Shown piece by piece: positions 41,538 to 49,368 of a DNA stretch of 64,000 nt; position 1 is the stretch's first letter; each line of letters begins with the position of its first letter. Made by a program: the position numbers and the translations under genes. The notes beneath the pieces were generated by a model. That model worked only from the letters and a program-made list of their open reading frames with translations, searched no databases and was not told the origin of the DNA. This stretch comes from an uncultured Christensenella sp. (GTDB lineage Bacteria; Bacillota; Clostridia; Christensenellales; Pumilibacteraceae). The stretch spans positions 49,230 through 113,229 of the forward strand of contig CAJTND010000003.1 in assembly GCA_910577995.1 (NCBI GenBank). The letters are read 5' to 3'.

Positions 41538-42062
41538 ATGAACACACAATATCTTCAATTCAAGGACTTAATAAAAGAAGTGGATATACGCAACACAAGT
41601 GGAAGTATAAGTGATTTGTGGGGTGTAAGTATTGACAAAAAATTTATTCGTTCGGTCGCCAATATTATCGGAACGGATTTGACAAAGTATAAAGTTGTCA
41701 AGCAAAACCAATTTGTTTGCAGTTTAATGCAGGTCAGTCGTGATGAAAAAATACCCATTGATAGGTGGAACGGCGAGGCTGAAATTATTGTTTCGCCTGC
41801 ATATAAGGTCTTTGAAGTGAAAGATGATAACATTGTTCTGCCCGAATATCTTAATCTTTGGTTCAGACGTTCTGAATTTGATAGAGAAGCGAGTTATTAC
41901 GGTGTTGGAGGAGTTCGCGGTAGTCTTGAATGGGAAGATTTTTGCGAAATGGCATTACCTGTTCCTTTGCTTGCAGAACAGCAAGAAATCGTTGACGCTT
42001 ATAACGATATTGAAAGGAGGATTGCGCTTAAAAGAAAGATAAATGATAATTTAGCGGCTTAA
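41538..42062 (+). CDS. hsdS: Silent N-terminal half of a second HsdS (TRD1 only)
   Basis: 174 residues. First TRD homologous in layout to the expressed hsdS (VDIRNTSGSISDLWGVSID, LPEYLNLWFRRSEFDREASYYG), then the conserved helix ERRIALKRKINDNLAA and a stop. It is truncated exactly at recombination site C. Inverting the C-D segment would fuse it in frame to the second-TRD cassette on the opposite strand, giving a full HsdS. Starts 4 bp after the recombinase stop. Confidence 0.88.
   Translation: MNTQYLQFKDLIKEVDIRNTSGSISDLWGVSIDKKFIRSVANIIGTDLTKYKVVKQNQFVCSLMQVSRDEKIPIDRWNGEAEIIVSPAYKVFEVKDDNIVLPEYLNLWFRRSEFDREASYYGVGGVRGSLEWEDFCEMALPVPLLAEQQEIVDAYNDIERRIALKRKINDNLAA
42039..42058 (+). repeat. 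hsdS recombination site C
   Basis: ATAAATGATAATTTAGCGGC at the end of the silent N-terminal half, overlapping the stop of the oppositely oriented cassette. Inverted relative to B and D. Confidence 0.85.
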
Positions 42063-42767
42063 TCTGGTAAGAATGGCTTGCTTTAAGGTTTCAAGACGTT
42101 CGATTTCTACCGTATTACTTTCGACTTGTTTGTTTATGGTGTTTATTGTTGTTTGGAAGTCGGTAAGCAATTCTCTGGGCGGCAAAACAACTCTCATAGA
42201 CTGAATGTTATAAATCGGCAACTTGGCTTGAACTGCACCTACTGTTAGTAAATCAATTTCTTTAATCTGTTTCTTATACATAAGGGTATAATACAGGTAA
42301 TCGGCAGAAACAAGCCGTATATTCGTAAGCCTAACGCAATTTTCTGTCAAATTTGCACCGTTCAAAGACTTGTGAATTTTACCTATAAGCCCAATAGTTC
42401 CGACAATAGAAATAATTATATCGTCAGTATTGACTATGTATCTTGAAATCTGATTATGTGTTGCGTCGTCAATATATTGATACTGCCTATTAAGGCATAC
42501 ATAACGGTTTAATCCAACGTCCCGAACTCTTATATATGGGTGATTTGTCGGTGTGTCTGTCAACTCGCAATCGGCTGGCAAGCGTTTACCACCTTTTACG
42601 GAACAAATTTCGCCTATTGTGGTTTGTTTCCAACCGTCAGACAGTTTCTCTCTAGCATAAGCATCAGCAAATAATTCTTCAAATGTTGCTTGTGCTGTGG
42701 CTTCTAAATTATCATTTATCGGAGGCAATAAAGAAATGGATATATTCGATAACGAAATCAATATCAT
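42051..42767 (-). CDS. hsdS: Silent C-terminal HsdS cassette (TRD2), inverted
   Basis: 238-residue open frame without a usable start signal. The HsdS part begins at site D with INDNLEATAQATFEELFADAY, then a second-type TRD (DGWKQTTIGEICSVKGGKRLP) and the distal conserved helix ending LKQAILTRLSR. The stop lies inside site C. It lacks a first TRD and is silent here, but becomes expressed after inversion onto the expressed hsdS (A-D) or the half-gene at 41538 (C-D). Confidence 0.85.
   Translation of the reverse strand: MILISLSNISISLLPPINDNLEATAQATFEELFADAYAREKLSDGWKQTTIGEICSVKGGKRLPADCELTDTPTNHPYIRVRDVGLNRYVCLNRQYQYIDDATHNQISRYIVNTDDIIISIVGTIGLIGKIHKSLNGANLTENCVRLTNIRLVSADYLYYTLMYKKQIKEIDLLTVGAVQAKLPIYNIQSMRVVLPPRELLTDFQTTINTINKQVESNTVEIERLETLKQAILTRLSR
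42700..42719 (-). repeat. hsdS recombination site D
   Basis: GCTTCTAAATTATCATTTAT, the exact inverted copy (20 of 20) of site A. The SD of the next gene (GGAGG at 42721) begins right after it. Confidence 0.85.
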
Positions 42768-43512
42768 ATCGCGTTTTCAAGAGTTGGAAACGACGGAAAT
42801 TCTTTTATTGCCCGAAAATTCCAAAGAGGCAGAAAGAATTTGTTGTTTAGTACATGATAAAACTAAATGGAAAAAGTGGGTTGATACTTCTGCGAAAAAT
42901 GCTTTGCCGCCTGACTTTTATTGTGATACGGAAAAAATAATGATGGACGTAATGAGAATTGACGACCACGAGAGTATCAGCAAAAAGGGACAGGTTGTAA
43001 ATCCGACAAGAGTTATAGAAACTCAAATGATGAAAGAACTTCGGGACGCAGGAGTTTTAGACGCTTTTCCCAACGCTTCGCCTATTGTGATTGGCAGAAC
43101 GGATTTACCCACCGAGCAAGACCATAATTATAATTTTTATAAAAACAGTTTTGCGCGAACAGTGAAAAAGCATATCGGTAAGATTGCGAACTACAAAAGA
43201 AATCATCCAGACTTTAAGACGATATTTTTTGTCTTGGACGAGTCGTCGGCATATTTTGAAGCAGAAAATAAATGCAGTGAAATTTATGAGGGGATGCCTG
43301 TAATCGGTAGTCCGCATTTTTGGTTTTTAGATAAAGATTTTACCGACATTTTTATCGGTACAGAATTAGACTATCTTATCTGGTTTACGCCGTTTAAGCA
43401 CATGGAATTATTTTGTGATTTAGTGTTGCCCGAAGCGGTTGTTTTCGATACAAAAGAAGCGATTACGGTTAGAACCTACAAACTTGACAAAATGGTTAGT
43501 TGTGAAGTATAG
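42736..43512 (+). CDS. Hypothetical protein between hsdS and hsdR
   Basis: 258 residues from ATG 42736, chosen for GGAGG 10 bp upstream. Not recognised. Soluble; contains NPTRVIETQMMKELRDAGVL, FARTVKKHIGKIANYKRNHPDF and FVLDESSAYFEAENKC. Co-directional with hsdM and hsdR and probably in the same operon, so it may modulate restriction. A nuclease or anti-restriction role is a guess only. Confidence 0.65.
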   Translation: MDIFDNEINIISRFQELETTEILLLPENSKEAERICCLVHDKTKWKKWVDTSAKNALPPDFYCDTEKIMMDVMRIDDHESISKKGQVVNPTRVIETQMMKELRDAGVLDAFPNASPIVIGRTDLPTEQDHNYNFYKNSFARTVKKHIGKIANYKRNHPDFKTIFFVLDESSAYFEAENKCSEIYEGMPVIGSPHFWFLDKDFTDIFIGTELDYLIWFTPFKHMELFCDLVLPEAVVFDTKEAITVRTYKLDKMVSCEV

Positions 43513-43534
43513 TACATAGCAAAAGGAGTGCAAT

Positions 43535-46500
43535 ATGAACGAGGCTCAATTAGAACTTGCTATAATGGAGTTGTTCCAAGACGAAGGCTACGAATATGTT
43601 CGTGGCAATACTGTTATGCGCGAAACGACAGACGTTCTCTTGAAAGACGATTTGCGAATGTATCTGCAAAATAAGTATCGTGCCGACGGAATTACGGATA
43701 ACGAAATCGAAGCGATTGTTTTTAAGTTAGTTAGAAGTTCGCATGATCCGCTTTACGAGGCGAACAAGGCTCTTTTCAGAGATATGGTAGAGGGCTTTAT
43801 TTTCCGCCGTGAAGATAAAACGAAAAAGGATTTGTTTATTCGTCTTATCGACTTTGACGATATGGATAATAACATTTTCAAAATCGTAAATCAATTTGAA
43901 GTCAAGGGTGTGCAGGAAACACGCATACCAGACGGAGTTGTGTTCGTAAACGGACTTCCGCTCGTTGTATTGGAGTTCAAGAGCGCTGTCAAGGAAAACA
44001 CGACTATACATAACGCTTACGAGCAGGTTACTGTTCGTTACACAAGGGACATTCCAGACTTATTCAAATACAATGCTTTCGTCGTTATAAGCGATGGTGT
44101 AAACAATAAATACGGCTCGCTGTTCGCCGATTACGATTACTTCTATTCGTGGAATAAAGTTGACGACGAGGAACCCTTGGCAGAGGGCATTAACTCATTG
44201 TATTCTATGGTTAAGGGTATGTTCCGCAAGGACAGACTTTTAGCGATAATCAAGAATTTTATTTTCTTTCCCGATACCGACAAAAACAATTTGAAAGTGG
44301 TTTGCCGTTATCCGCAGTTTTTCGCGGCAACGAAATTGCTTGAAAATATCAAGGTGCATCAACGTCCTGTGGGCGACGGTAAAGGCGGTACATACTTCGG
44401 CGCGACAGGTTGCGGCAAGTCCTATACAATGCTTTTCTTAACCCGTATGATTATGAGAAGCGAGCATTTCAAAAGTCCTACGATACTCCTTATAACAGAC
44501 AGAACCGACCTCGACAACCAACTTTCCAAGACATTTTGCAATGCCAAGAAGTTTATAGGGGACGCGGAAGTTATCAGCATTTTGTCCAGAGAAGATTTGG
44601 GCGAAAGATTAAAGGACAAGCCGAGCGGAGGTGTTTATCTCACGACAATTCAAAAGTTCACCGAAGATCTGTCGTTGCTTTCGGATAGAAGCAATATTAT
44701 CTGCATATCGGACGAGGCTCACCGTTCGCAGGTCAATCTCGAACAGAAAGTCCGTGTTACGGACGAGGGCGTAGAACGTCATTACGGCTTTGCAAGGTAT
44801 CTTCATAACTCGCTGCCTAACGCAACCTATGTCGGCTTTACAGGTACGCCTATTGACGCTACGATTGACGTATTTGGCTCTGTTGTAGATAGATATACTA
44901 TGACGGAAGCCGTTAAAGACGGGATAACAGTAAATCTTGTTTATGAAGGGCGTGCAGCAAAAGTTACGCTCGATAAAGACAAGTTAGAGGAAATCGAAGA
45001 ATATTATCAGAAGTGCGAGGACGACGGTGCTAATCCCAATCAGGTCGAAGCGAGCAAAAAGGCAATCGCACACCTTGACGTTATTTTGGGCGATCCCGAC
45101 AGATTAAAGGCAATCGCACGGGACTTTGTTACGCATTACGAAAAGAGGGTAAGCGAGGGCGCGACGGTATGCGGCAAGGCTATGTTCGTTGTTAGCAACA
45201 GAAAGATAGCGTTTGCATTGTATAAGTATATCCGTGAAATTCGTCCCGAATGGTTTGAAATAAAAGTCAATCCCGACGAGCAATTATCGGAAAAGGAATT
45301 GAGAGAAATTCTGCCTATGGCAAAGGTCAATCTTGTTATGACACGCGCCAAGGACGACGAAAAAGAACTTTGGGATTTGCTCGGTAACGACGAATATAAA
45401 AAGGAACTCGATAGGCAGTTTAAGAAAGTAAAATCGAATTTCAAAATCGCAATCGTGGTCGATATGTGGCTTACGGGATTTGACGTTCCTGAACTCGATA
45501 CCATGTATCTGGATAAACCCGTTCAGCAGCATACGCTCATTCAAACGATTTCCAGAGTAAACCGCGTATGCAAGGGCAAGGACAAGGGGTTGATTGTCGA
45601 TTATATCGGTATCAAATACAGCATGAATAAGGCTTTGAAACAATACACCGATTTCAAAGAGAATGACCTCGAAGAAATCGGTAAGTCCGTTATCATTGTC
45701 AGAGATATGCTCGAAGTGCTTGACGGAATGTTTAATCGCTTTAATAAGAAACCGTATTTTGAAGGCACGCCGAAAGAACAACTCGATTGTCTTAATCACG
45801 CCGTGGAATATGTGCAGACCACAAAGGATATGGAAGATCGCTTTATGTCGGTAGTAAAGCGTATGAAGGAAGCCTATAATCTGTGTAGCGGCGGCGACGA
45901 ACTCACGGACGGCGAGCGTGATTTAATTCATTTCTATATGGCTGTTCGCGCCGTGTTGTATAAATTGACGAAGCCCAATGCGCCGGATGCCGAGCAGATG
46001 AATAAGCGCGTTTCCCGAATGATAGAAGAAGCCATTCAAGCCGAGGGCGTTACCGAACTGTTTACGATAGGAAAGGAAACGGAACGTATTCAAGAGGATA
46101 TATTCAGCGACGAATATATCGAAAGAATAAACCGTATTCCTATGGTGAATACGAAAATCAAATTGTTGCAAAAACTCTTACGGCAGGCAATCGACAATTA
46201 TCGTAAGGTCAATAAAATGAAAGGTATTGATTTTACAAAGCGAATGACGGCGATTGTGGATATGTATAACGCACGGCGTAAGGATAAAGCGTTTGCGAAC
46301 GAAGTCCTTGACGACGTTGCCGAGCAATTAACCAAGTTGTTGGAAGAACTCGGTAAGGATAAGAAATCGTTTGAGGACTTGCATATTAGTTTTGAAGAAA
46401 AGGCGTTTTTCGACATTTTGGAAGCCCTTGCTAAAAAGTATAATTTCTATGACGAGTATATTAAAAATCACGGAGAAGATCACCTTATCAATCTTGCCAA

Positions 46501-46690
46501 AGAGATTAAACAAATCGTTGACGATAAGGCAAAATATGCTTGCTGGTCGGCGAGGGAAGATATTAAAGCGGATTTGAAAGTTGACATTATTCTTAAACTT
46601 GCCGAATACGAATATCCGCCTGTAACGCAAGACGAAGTTTATAAAGAGGTTCTGGAACAAGCCGAAAATTTCAGAAAATACAGCGAATAG
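43535..46690 (+). CDS. hsdR: Type I restriction endonuclease subunit HsdR
   Basis: 1051 residues. N-terminal nuclease domain with the PD-(D/E)xK pattern Asp133 ... Glu147-x-Lys149 (RIPDGVVF ... VVLEFKS). Superfamily 2 translocase with Walker A GATGCGKS (289-296), DEAH box SDEAHRSQ (392-399), and motifs III to VI through QTISRVNRVCKG. The C-terminal helical domain docks on M2S. Restriction cleaves unmodified DNA after ATP-driven translocation. Separate from hsdM by the hsdS switch region. Confidence 0.96.
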   Translation: MNEAQLELAIMELFQDEGYEYVRGNTVMRETTDVLLKDDLRMYLQNKYRADGITDNEIEAIVFKLVRSSHDPLYEANKALFRDMVEGFIFRREDKTKKDLFIRLIDFDDMDNNIFKIVNQFEVKGVQETRIPDGVVFVNGLPLVVLEFKSAVKENTTIHNAYEQVTVRYTRDIPDLFKYNAFVVISDGVNNKYGSLFADYDYFYSWNKVDDEEPLAEGINSLYSMVKGMFRKDRLLAIIKNFIFFPDTDKNNLKVVCRYPQFFAATKLLENIKVHQRPVGDGKGGTYFGATGCGKSYTMLFLTRMIMRSEHFKSPTILLITDRTDLDNQLSKTFCNAKKFIGDAEVISILSREDLGERLKDKPSGGVYLTTIQKFTEDLSLLSDRSNIICISDEAHRSQVNLEQKVRVTDEGVERHYGFARYLHNSLPNATYVGFTGTPIDATIDVFGSVVDRYTMTEAVKDGITVNLVYEGRAAKVTLDKDKLEEIEEYYQKCEDDGANPNQVEASKKAIAHLDVILGDPDRLKAIARDFVTHYEKRVSEGATVCGKAMFVVSNRKIAFALYKYIREIRPEWFEIKVNPDEQLSEKELREILPMAKVNLVMTRAKDDEKELWDLLGNDEYKKELDRQFKKVKSNFKIAIVVDMWLTGFDVPELDTMYLDKPVQQHTLIQTISRVNRVCKGKDKGLIVDYIGIKYSMNKALKQYTDFKENDLEEIGKSVIIVRDMLEVLDGMFNRFNKKPYFEGTPKEQLDCLNHAVEYVQTTKDMEDRFMSVVKRMKEAYNLCSGGDELTDGERDLIHFYMAVRAVLYKLTKPNAPDAEQMNKRVSRMIEEAIQAEGVTELFTIGKETERIQEDIFSDEYIERINRIPMVNTKIKLLQKLLRQAIDNYRKVNKMKGIDFTKRMTAIVDMYNARRKDKAFANEVLDDVAEQLTKLLEELGKDKKSFEDLHISFEEKAFFDILEALAKKYNFYDEYIKNHGEDHLINLAKEIKQIVDDKAKYACWSAREDIKADLKVDIILKLAEYEYPPVTQDEVYKEVLEQAENFRKYSE

Positions 46691-46710
46691 AATAATATTA
46701 AACTTGCATA

Positions 46711-46748
46711 GCAAAAGCCGAGATTCCGTTGGGAGTCCCGGCTTTTGC
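46711..46748. terminator. Terminator between hsdR and the convergent membrane-protein gene
   Basis: GCAAAAGCCG / CGGCTTTTGC 10-bp stem, loop of 18. The same sequence type (AAAGCCGAGATTCCGT ... CCCGGCTTT) recurs at 48978. Confidence 0.75.
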
Positions 46749-46766
46749 AATATGTGTTTTTACTTG

Positions 46767-48047
46767 CTAACGCTTGACTTTTTGATGTATTGCTATTCCT
46801 ATCAGTACAATCAATGCAATAAAGGCAATCCCGCCAATGACGGAACAACAAATAATCAAGGTTGTATTTCCGTTGCTATTATTAGGGAATGTGGGGCTTT
46901 GCGGCTTTTCAGACGCGCAGAAAACAAAGTAGTAATCGTCTGCGGTTTCGGCACTGTATGTTATTCCATTCTTTTCGGTTTTAACGCTTGCTTCGATAAG
47001 ATAGGGTATTTCACTATTTAATACTGCGGTATAACGTATAGGATAATTACACAAATTCTTTTGCTCAACCAAATATATAGTTGGTGTAAAGGCAAAATTT
47101 CGTTGAATGTTTATAGGTAACTCGTAACTGACGGTGGCATCCGTATCAATATGTAAGGTGAATTTATATACATTAAACCTTTGCGTTTCTAATGAATTAA
47201 AGAATAAATCGTCAATCTCTATACTTTGCTTGTTTTTTAATGTTCTATTGACCATTGAATAGAAAAAATCAACAGCGATACCGTATTCGTCATAAAGTTC
47301 TTTTAGGGTTTCGTATTGGTAATCTATGAAATCCTTGCAGGTCATTGTTTCTGTTTGATATTCGCTACTGCATGAAAAAGAGTGGTCGGAACTTTCCCCA
47401 AGTATAAAAAACTTATATTCGGATTTAATATAAGCATTTTTCAACGTCCAAGTATAAGTGCCGGTTGCCGTAGTTGATGATGATAGATGATTAGAGGTTT
47501 CGTATATAAAACTACTTCGTTTGCCTTCGGTAAAAGATAACTCAATCGAAATAGTTTCATTGTCGGGTGTAATTGTGTACAGCGTTCCGTTGAGATTATC
47601 GTCTATATCTGCCGAATAAGTATCGTCAATTAGGGTTTCAAAGTCTGTATCATCATCAAACATAAAGAACATGTTTCCATAGCAAATTGAGCCGTTTATG
47701 TTTTTCTCATTTGCGGTTATAGAAAAGGAGGGTGCGTTTATTGCTGACGATATAAAGGGTATGGCAAATTCTATCGTGCGATTGTTCGCCGCTATTTGAT
47801 AATTCGATTGCATTGTGCCTTTTCCTTTGGTAACGGTTTCGGCGTCTGACAAATCGTATTTAACTGTACCTGTCTGTATTACGTCTTTATCTTTGCAGTA
47901 CAGCCCAAAGGTAGGGATATGCTGTTCAAATGTTTGTGCCTGTGCAGTATGAGTTTGAATAATCGGCGTAAAAGTCCCAAATATAATCAGGAACAAAAAA
48001 ATACCGATTATACATATCATTGTCGGTTTTTGAATTTTACTATACAT
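46767..48047 (-). CDS. Hypothetical exported membrane-anchored protein
   Basis: 426 residues from ATG 48047, chosen for AGAGGAAG upstream. N-terminal signal or anchor (about 9-33: TMICIIGIFLFLIIFGTFTPII), a large Thr/Ser/Asn-rich ectodomain, and a C-terminal membrane helix (ICCSVIGGIAFIALIVLIGIAI) with a short basic tail. No recognised domain or LPxTG motif. It lies downstream of the SLOG gene on the same strand. Confidence 0.65.
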   Translation of the reverse strand: MYSKIQKPTMICIIGIFLFLIIFGTFTPIIQTHTAQAQTFEQHIPTFGLYCKDKDVIQTGTVKYDLSDAETVTKGKGTMQSNYQIAANNRTIEFAIPFISSAINAPSFSITANEKNINGSICYGNMFFMFDDDTDFETLIDDTYSADIDDNLNGTLYTITPDNETISIELSFTEGKRSSFIYETSNHLSSSTTATGTYTWTLKNAYIKSEYKFFILGESSDHSFSCSSEYQTETMTCKDFIDYQYETLKELYDEYGIAVDFFYSMVNRTLKNKQSIEIDDLFFNSLETQRFNVYKFTLHIDTDATVSYELPINIQRNFAFTPTIYLVEQKNLCNYPIRYTAVLNSEIPYLIEASVKTEKNGITYSAETADDYYFVFCASEKPQSPTFPNNSNGNTTLIICCSVIGGIAFIALIVLIGIAIHQKVKR

Positions 48048-48058
48048 TGTTCTTCCTC

Positions 48059-48598
48059 TTACTTTTTGTGGGATAATATTTGTTCGGATAGGTTTTTCCA
48101 ATACTCGTCAACTTGTTCTTTTGTCATGCCGTAAAATGGTTTATCTTGCTCACGCCAAAGGTTTACTATTTTCAGTCCCCGTTTTTCCGCATAACGCATA
48201 GCCGTTTTCGCGCCGCTTCTATAAGCATTTTCGTCAACGTAGCAAATAAGTGTGTCGCAGGTATCAAGCATTTGTCGATTGCTCAAAGTAATTTGCTGTT
48301 TGTAATGAGCGTCCTCAATATCATACATAACCGTAGATACATCAGAGTAGGGAATACAATCCCATTCGTAATTTTTCTCGATAGTATGCAGGCTTGTAAG
48401 AACGACTTCGATTTTTATATCTGGATGCTCGTTGCGTAATTGTCTACACACAGAAAGTGCAAGACTGTCGAACTCGCCGTGTGTTCCCATAGTAAACGAA
48501 AGACAGCCGTTATCTATTTCGGCTTTTATTGCTTCGATCAGTCGTTGCGGTAGGGTTTTGGCAAATATTTGTCTGTGTCCTATAAAAGCGGTTTTCAT
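48059..48598 (-). CDS. SLOG-family protein (DUF1273/YpsA-like)
   Basis: 179 residues from ATG 48598, with GGAG 9 bp upstream. KTAFIGHRQIF at the start and LSFTMGTHGEFDSLALSVCRQLR are the Rossmann-like nucleotide-binding features of SLOG proteins (YpsA/YspA). Likely binds nucleotides or nucleotide-derived ligands. Regulated by the operator cluster 48601-48723 shared with the divergent XRE gene. Confidence 0.8.
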   Translation of the reverse strand: MKTAFIGHRQIFAKTLPQRLIEAIKAEIDNGCLSFTMGTHGEFDSLALSVCRQLRNEHPDIKIEVVLTSLHTIEKNYEWDCIPYSDVSTVMYDIEDAHYKQQITLSNRQMLDTCDTLICYVDENAYRSGAKTAMRYAEKRGLKIVNLWREQDKPFYGMTKEQVDEYWKNLSEQILSHKK

Positions 48599-48600
48599 TT

Positions 48601-48723
48601 CGTGGAACTCCGTAAATATTATAATAAAATTAAGACAAAATGTCAATATCGTGGAACTCCACGAGAGAAAAATTATCAAATTTCATATAATAAAATCGTG
48701 GAATGGCGATAAGGAATTTCACG
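48601..48723. promoter_or_regulatory. Divergent promoter region with three CGTGGAA operators
   Basis: Minus promoter TTGACA (48646-48641), 17 bp, TATAAT (48623-48618) for the SLOG gene. Plus -10 TATAAT at 48686-48691 for the XRE gene. Operator-like sites: CGTGGAACTCCG (48601-48612), the full palindrome CGTGGAACTCCACG (48650-48663), and CGTGGAAT ... ATTTCACG (48697-48723). They flank both promoters, as expected for an XRE autoregulator. Confidence 0.75.
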
Positions 48724-48733
48724 ATAGAAATAT

Positions 48734-48973
48734 ATGAAAACAAACGAAGCAATCTTAAAACGAATAGAAGAAATATGTGCAGAGAAGGGCAAGAACGTAT
48801 GTCAGGCTTGTCTAAACGGTGGTAAATCTCCGTCGGCTCTGTATGACCTTATCAAAGGCAGAACCAAATGTCCCAAGGTAACGACTATCAGGAGTTTCTG
48901 CGAGGGTGCAGGAATAACGCTGTCAGAGTTTTTCGATAGAGAATATTTCAATGATTTAGAAGATGATGATTAA
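48734..48973 (+). CDS. XRE-family (Cro/CI) helix-turn-helix protein
   Basis: 79 residues. ILKRIEEICAEKGKNVCQACLNGGKSPSALYDLIKGRTKCPKVTTIRSFCEGAGITLSEFF is a typical HTH_3 domain; the C terminus is acidic (NDLEDDD). Divergent to the SLOG gene with three shared operators. Probably represses both genes. No strong SD. Confidence 0.85.
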   Translation: MKTNEAILKRIEEICAEKGKNVCQACLNGGKSPSALYDLIKGRTKCPKVTTIRSFCEGAGITLSEFFDREYFNDLEDDD

Positions 48974-48977
48974 CACA

Positions 48978-49016
48978 AAAAAAGCCGAGATTCCGTAAGG
49001 ATTCCCGGCTTTGACT
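48978..49016. terminator. Terminator between the XRE gene and the convergent operon
   Basis: AAAGCCG / CGGCTTT stem with imperfect inner pairing, near copy of the terminator at 46711. Confidence 0.7.
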
Positions 49017-49026
49017 TTATATTCGG

Positions 49027-49350
49027 TTAAACGGTTTGTGTTCTATCGGGTATATACACCTTATCCGCAACCTTTACGGCTTTATAGGTAACGCCGTTTA
49101 CAGTCTGCGTAACGTATTCGGGTTTACCGTCCGCGTTTGCTCGCAAGAATATCTTTTCACTGTTTTCTTCTATGCGGTCAATGTTCCCGTCTGTGAATTT
49201 GCTGTTGTTCCCGACCTCCAAGACTTTCAAACCTTTTTGTATGAGATAGGAACTGAATTGCCATAACTTCTCGAACATACCGTAGCAGTCCATAATAAAG
49301 CAAAAATCCTCTTGCTCGCAGTAACCTGTAATTCTATAATAATTGTTCAT
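49027..49350 (-). CDS. Hypothetical protein (107 aa)
   Basis: Start at ATG 49350 (MNNYYRITGYCEQEDFC) because AAAGGAG lies 8 bp upstream. Contains DCYGMFEKLWQFSSYLIQKGLKVLEVGNNSKF. No family recognised. Last gene of a leftward run of small plasmid-type genes. Confidence 0.6.
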   Translation of the reverse strand: MNNYYRITGYCEQEDFCFIMDCYGMFEKLWQFSSYLIQKGLKVLEVGNNSKFTDGNIDRIEENSEKIFLRANADGKPEYVTQTVNGVTYKAVKVADKVYIPDRTQTV

Positions 49351-49368
49351 AATCATAACTCCTTTGCG

